The notes under the pieces were generated by a model. The model was given only the letters and a program-made list of their open reading frames with translations. It was not told the DNA's origin and did not search any database. From Coturnix japonica (Eukaryota > Chordata > Aves > Galliformes > Phasianidae), in assembly GCF_001577835.2 (NCBI RefSeq), contig NC_029516.1, positions 64,523,079-64,587,078 on the forward strand: a stretch of DNA of 64,000 bases, written 5' to 3'. Position numbers and translations under genes: made by a program. This document shows, piece after piece, positions 59,401 to 64,000 of this stretch; position 1 is the first letter of the stretch; each line of letters opens with the position of its first letter.

Positions 59401-61149
59401 CAGAAAGTGCTCAGACGTCCCTGTTATGCACTCAGGCTGCCTGTTTCAGAAATGCCATCACTCAGCACAAAGGTGACTACTCCCAGGCCTAGCCTCAAAC
59501 AAGAAAAGACCTTACCACACTGGATTCATCATGTTGGGCTGCATGACAGTTAACCTATCTGTTAATGCTGTAGTGAAGCTATTCCCATGGAACTTGGTCT
59601 GAGGAAAAAAAGCAGAAAGTCCTATCTGAGAGGTTAAGTCATCAGATGCTATTGAGAAAATATCACAGCACTTTGGGAAAGGCTGAGTTTGAGGGAGACA
59701 AAAGGTGCAGGCTCAGAGCACACATCATATTGGTAAGTATGGCACCAGCATTAGAGTTCGGGTGCTCAGCATCTGAAAAGTGACAAAAATGGCACCTTCA
59801 CTCTCTATGGATCTTTGTGCGTATATCAGAGTGCCTCATGCTACCCCACACTTTGCTTCACCAGTTAGGCAGCTAAAAACAAAGTGAGCCATGGCTAGCT
59901 CCCACATTGCTGCAGGGAATCCAGCTGCAGTAGACTCAACAACTCATCATTTAGACTTCATGTGTCAAGGACAGCAGTTGTGTTGTTTTGAGAAAGCTGC
60001 ACTTTACCTGTAAACATAAGGCATTTTTCCTGAGAGCTCCTGGCACAACTTCCAAACCTCCCCACTATGACATTTTTAGTCACTTTTCAGAGCAGGATCA
60101 CATTTAAGCCTTCTGCCTTGAAAGAAAACTCCCTGTGCTTCGGCGTGTAACAACAGTATAGCAGAATGTGACCAGGAAATGAAGAATCTGGGAAAGCTGC
60201 CCAGACATTAATCAGCTCACATGCCCTCCTTGGCCACAAACACTACCACAAGGACAACTTTTCATACTATGGTCCAGTGCATGAAGAAGGATGATGGTTA
60301 TCAATAAGATTTTAAGTTTCTGGAGTCCACGTGAATTTTCCAGTTTTTCTACTTTAGCTTCCAACTTGCATGGACTCAGCTAAAAGAGATAAGCAGCATT
60401 AGTAGTGGATATGAACCTCAGCTTTACTATATAGCAGCACATTTTAGCCTTCTTTTCCCTGGCTCAGTTTCTTCACCAGTTCTTGAGGATGAAAATGTTC
60501 TTTGGTAGATACAGGAATTTTTCAGCAGAGTTCTCCTGTCCTAACACTGGCACATGAACGAATGGGAACATCTTAAGCCTCTTTCAATCTCTGGCCTAAC
60601 CCACTGCACATAACCAAACGGCAATGTGTTTTCATAGCATCTTTTCCCTTTTCCTCCCTCAACAGGAATTCATCTTATCCCTTCAGTCTCAACACATACA
60701 CACGCTCACACACACAAAGCCAATCCAACGAGGAGAGTATGGGCGAGAGTCAATGGAACAACGTTCATTAGTACATCGTTATGAAATTGTTTCTTTCAAA
60801 GAATATAAAGTTTAACACATTCTGTACATGTTGTTGGTTTCTCAGTTATAAAGTAAACCCAGTAATAAACTGTTCATAAAGCAATGACACAATTCAGACA
60901 CAGCCCCTTCTTTTGTTTTGTTGAAAGTCCTCTTCCAGTCGGAAACACTCAAGTGATGTACTGCGAGTATGCATATGGTGTATGACAGCAGAGGAAGGAA
61001 GAAAGAGGCACTTTTGATCGGCTGGTATTCTTTGACTTCCCTTTTTCTGCGGAGGTTTATGTTCCTGACACTAGATGGTAGTGTTAGCACAGAAAACTGC
61101 TGAGGTTAGGCACTTGGCAACAAGGCTCCAAAGCTGTGCCCGCTCTCTG
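56403..61149 (-). other. KIAA0930: Probable KIAA0930 3' UTR
   Basis: On the minus strand the stop codon at 61150-61152 is followed by sequence without recognisable transposons or coding exons. The first good AATAAA I find on that strand is at 56403-56408. If used, the 3' UTR is about 4.7 kb. A weaker nearer signal could give a shorter one. A T14 run (59351-59364) and a TA/CA microsatellite near 56.64 kb lie within or by it. Confidence 0.5.
56623..56660. repeat. (TA)n(CA)n microsatellite
   Basis: An alternating TA run passes into CA dinucleotides with two interruptions. Confidence 0.9.
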
Positions 61150-63848
<2,699 letters not shown>

Positions 63849-64000
63849 TTAAAGTGATTGCACTTTCACTGTAAGACTCAATGAAAGCTTCTGAAAGTCA
63901 AAGAAAAAGGAAACCCAACTATTCACCTTCTAGAGATCACACATGCATGTCACTTATTTTTAAATGAGTGAGAGTGTGCCAATACAGAATTCACTATTTA

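Overview
The window looks like avian nuclear DNA, most likely from a galliform close to chicken. CR1 LINE copies with the typical bird 3' tail repeat occur throughout. An internally deleted mariner resembles the Galluhop/Mariner1_GG type I know from chicken. The two host genes I recognise, NUP50 and KIAA0930, read as close orthologues of the vertebrate proteins and lie tail to tail, as they do on human 22q13.31. The species call is inference.

Layout: (1) 1-38.4 kb is AT-rich and apparently intergenic. I found no convincing host exon there. It holds several CR1 pieces (0.7, 9.9-10.7, 14.1-15.4, 19.7-20.1, 21.7, 29.2, 38.1 kb), a broken gammaretrovirus-like ERV fossil (about 15.8-19.7 kb), the mariner remnant (21.03-21.57 kb), a 190-bp pure pyrimidine tract (30.45-30.64 kb) and long A-runs. 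(2) 38.6-40 kb is a GC/CpG-rich island carrying the TATA-less NUP50 promoter and untranslated first exon. It is bracketed by two copies of a composite element made of two tRNA-like units plus a CR1-like 3' tail. (3) 39.2-51.2 kb is NUP50 on the + strand. Seven coding exons encode about 468 residues with the conserved N-terminus, the FG region and a C-terminal Ran-binding domain. A possible longer 3' UTR runs to about 54.7 kb. (4) 56.4-64 kb is the 3' end of KIAA0930 on the - strand: two coding exons, a probable long 3' UTR and a 2.5-kb last intron. An unassigned exon-like + strand segment lies in that intron.

NUP50 is a nuclear-basket nucleoporin that works with importin-alpha/beta and Ran in nuclear import. 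KIAA0930 belongs to a conserved family of unknown function. Nothing here suggests functional coupling between them beyond conserved synteny. The most novel-looking items are the dimeric tRNA-like/CR1-tail SINE copies around the NUP50 start, the overlapping upstream ORF in the NUP50 leader, and the orphan symmetric exon at 62.08-62.18 kb.
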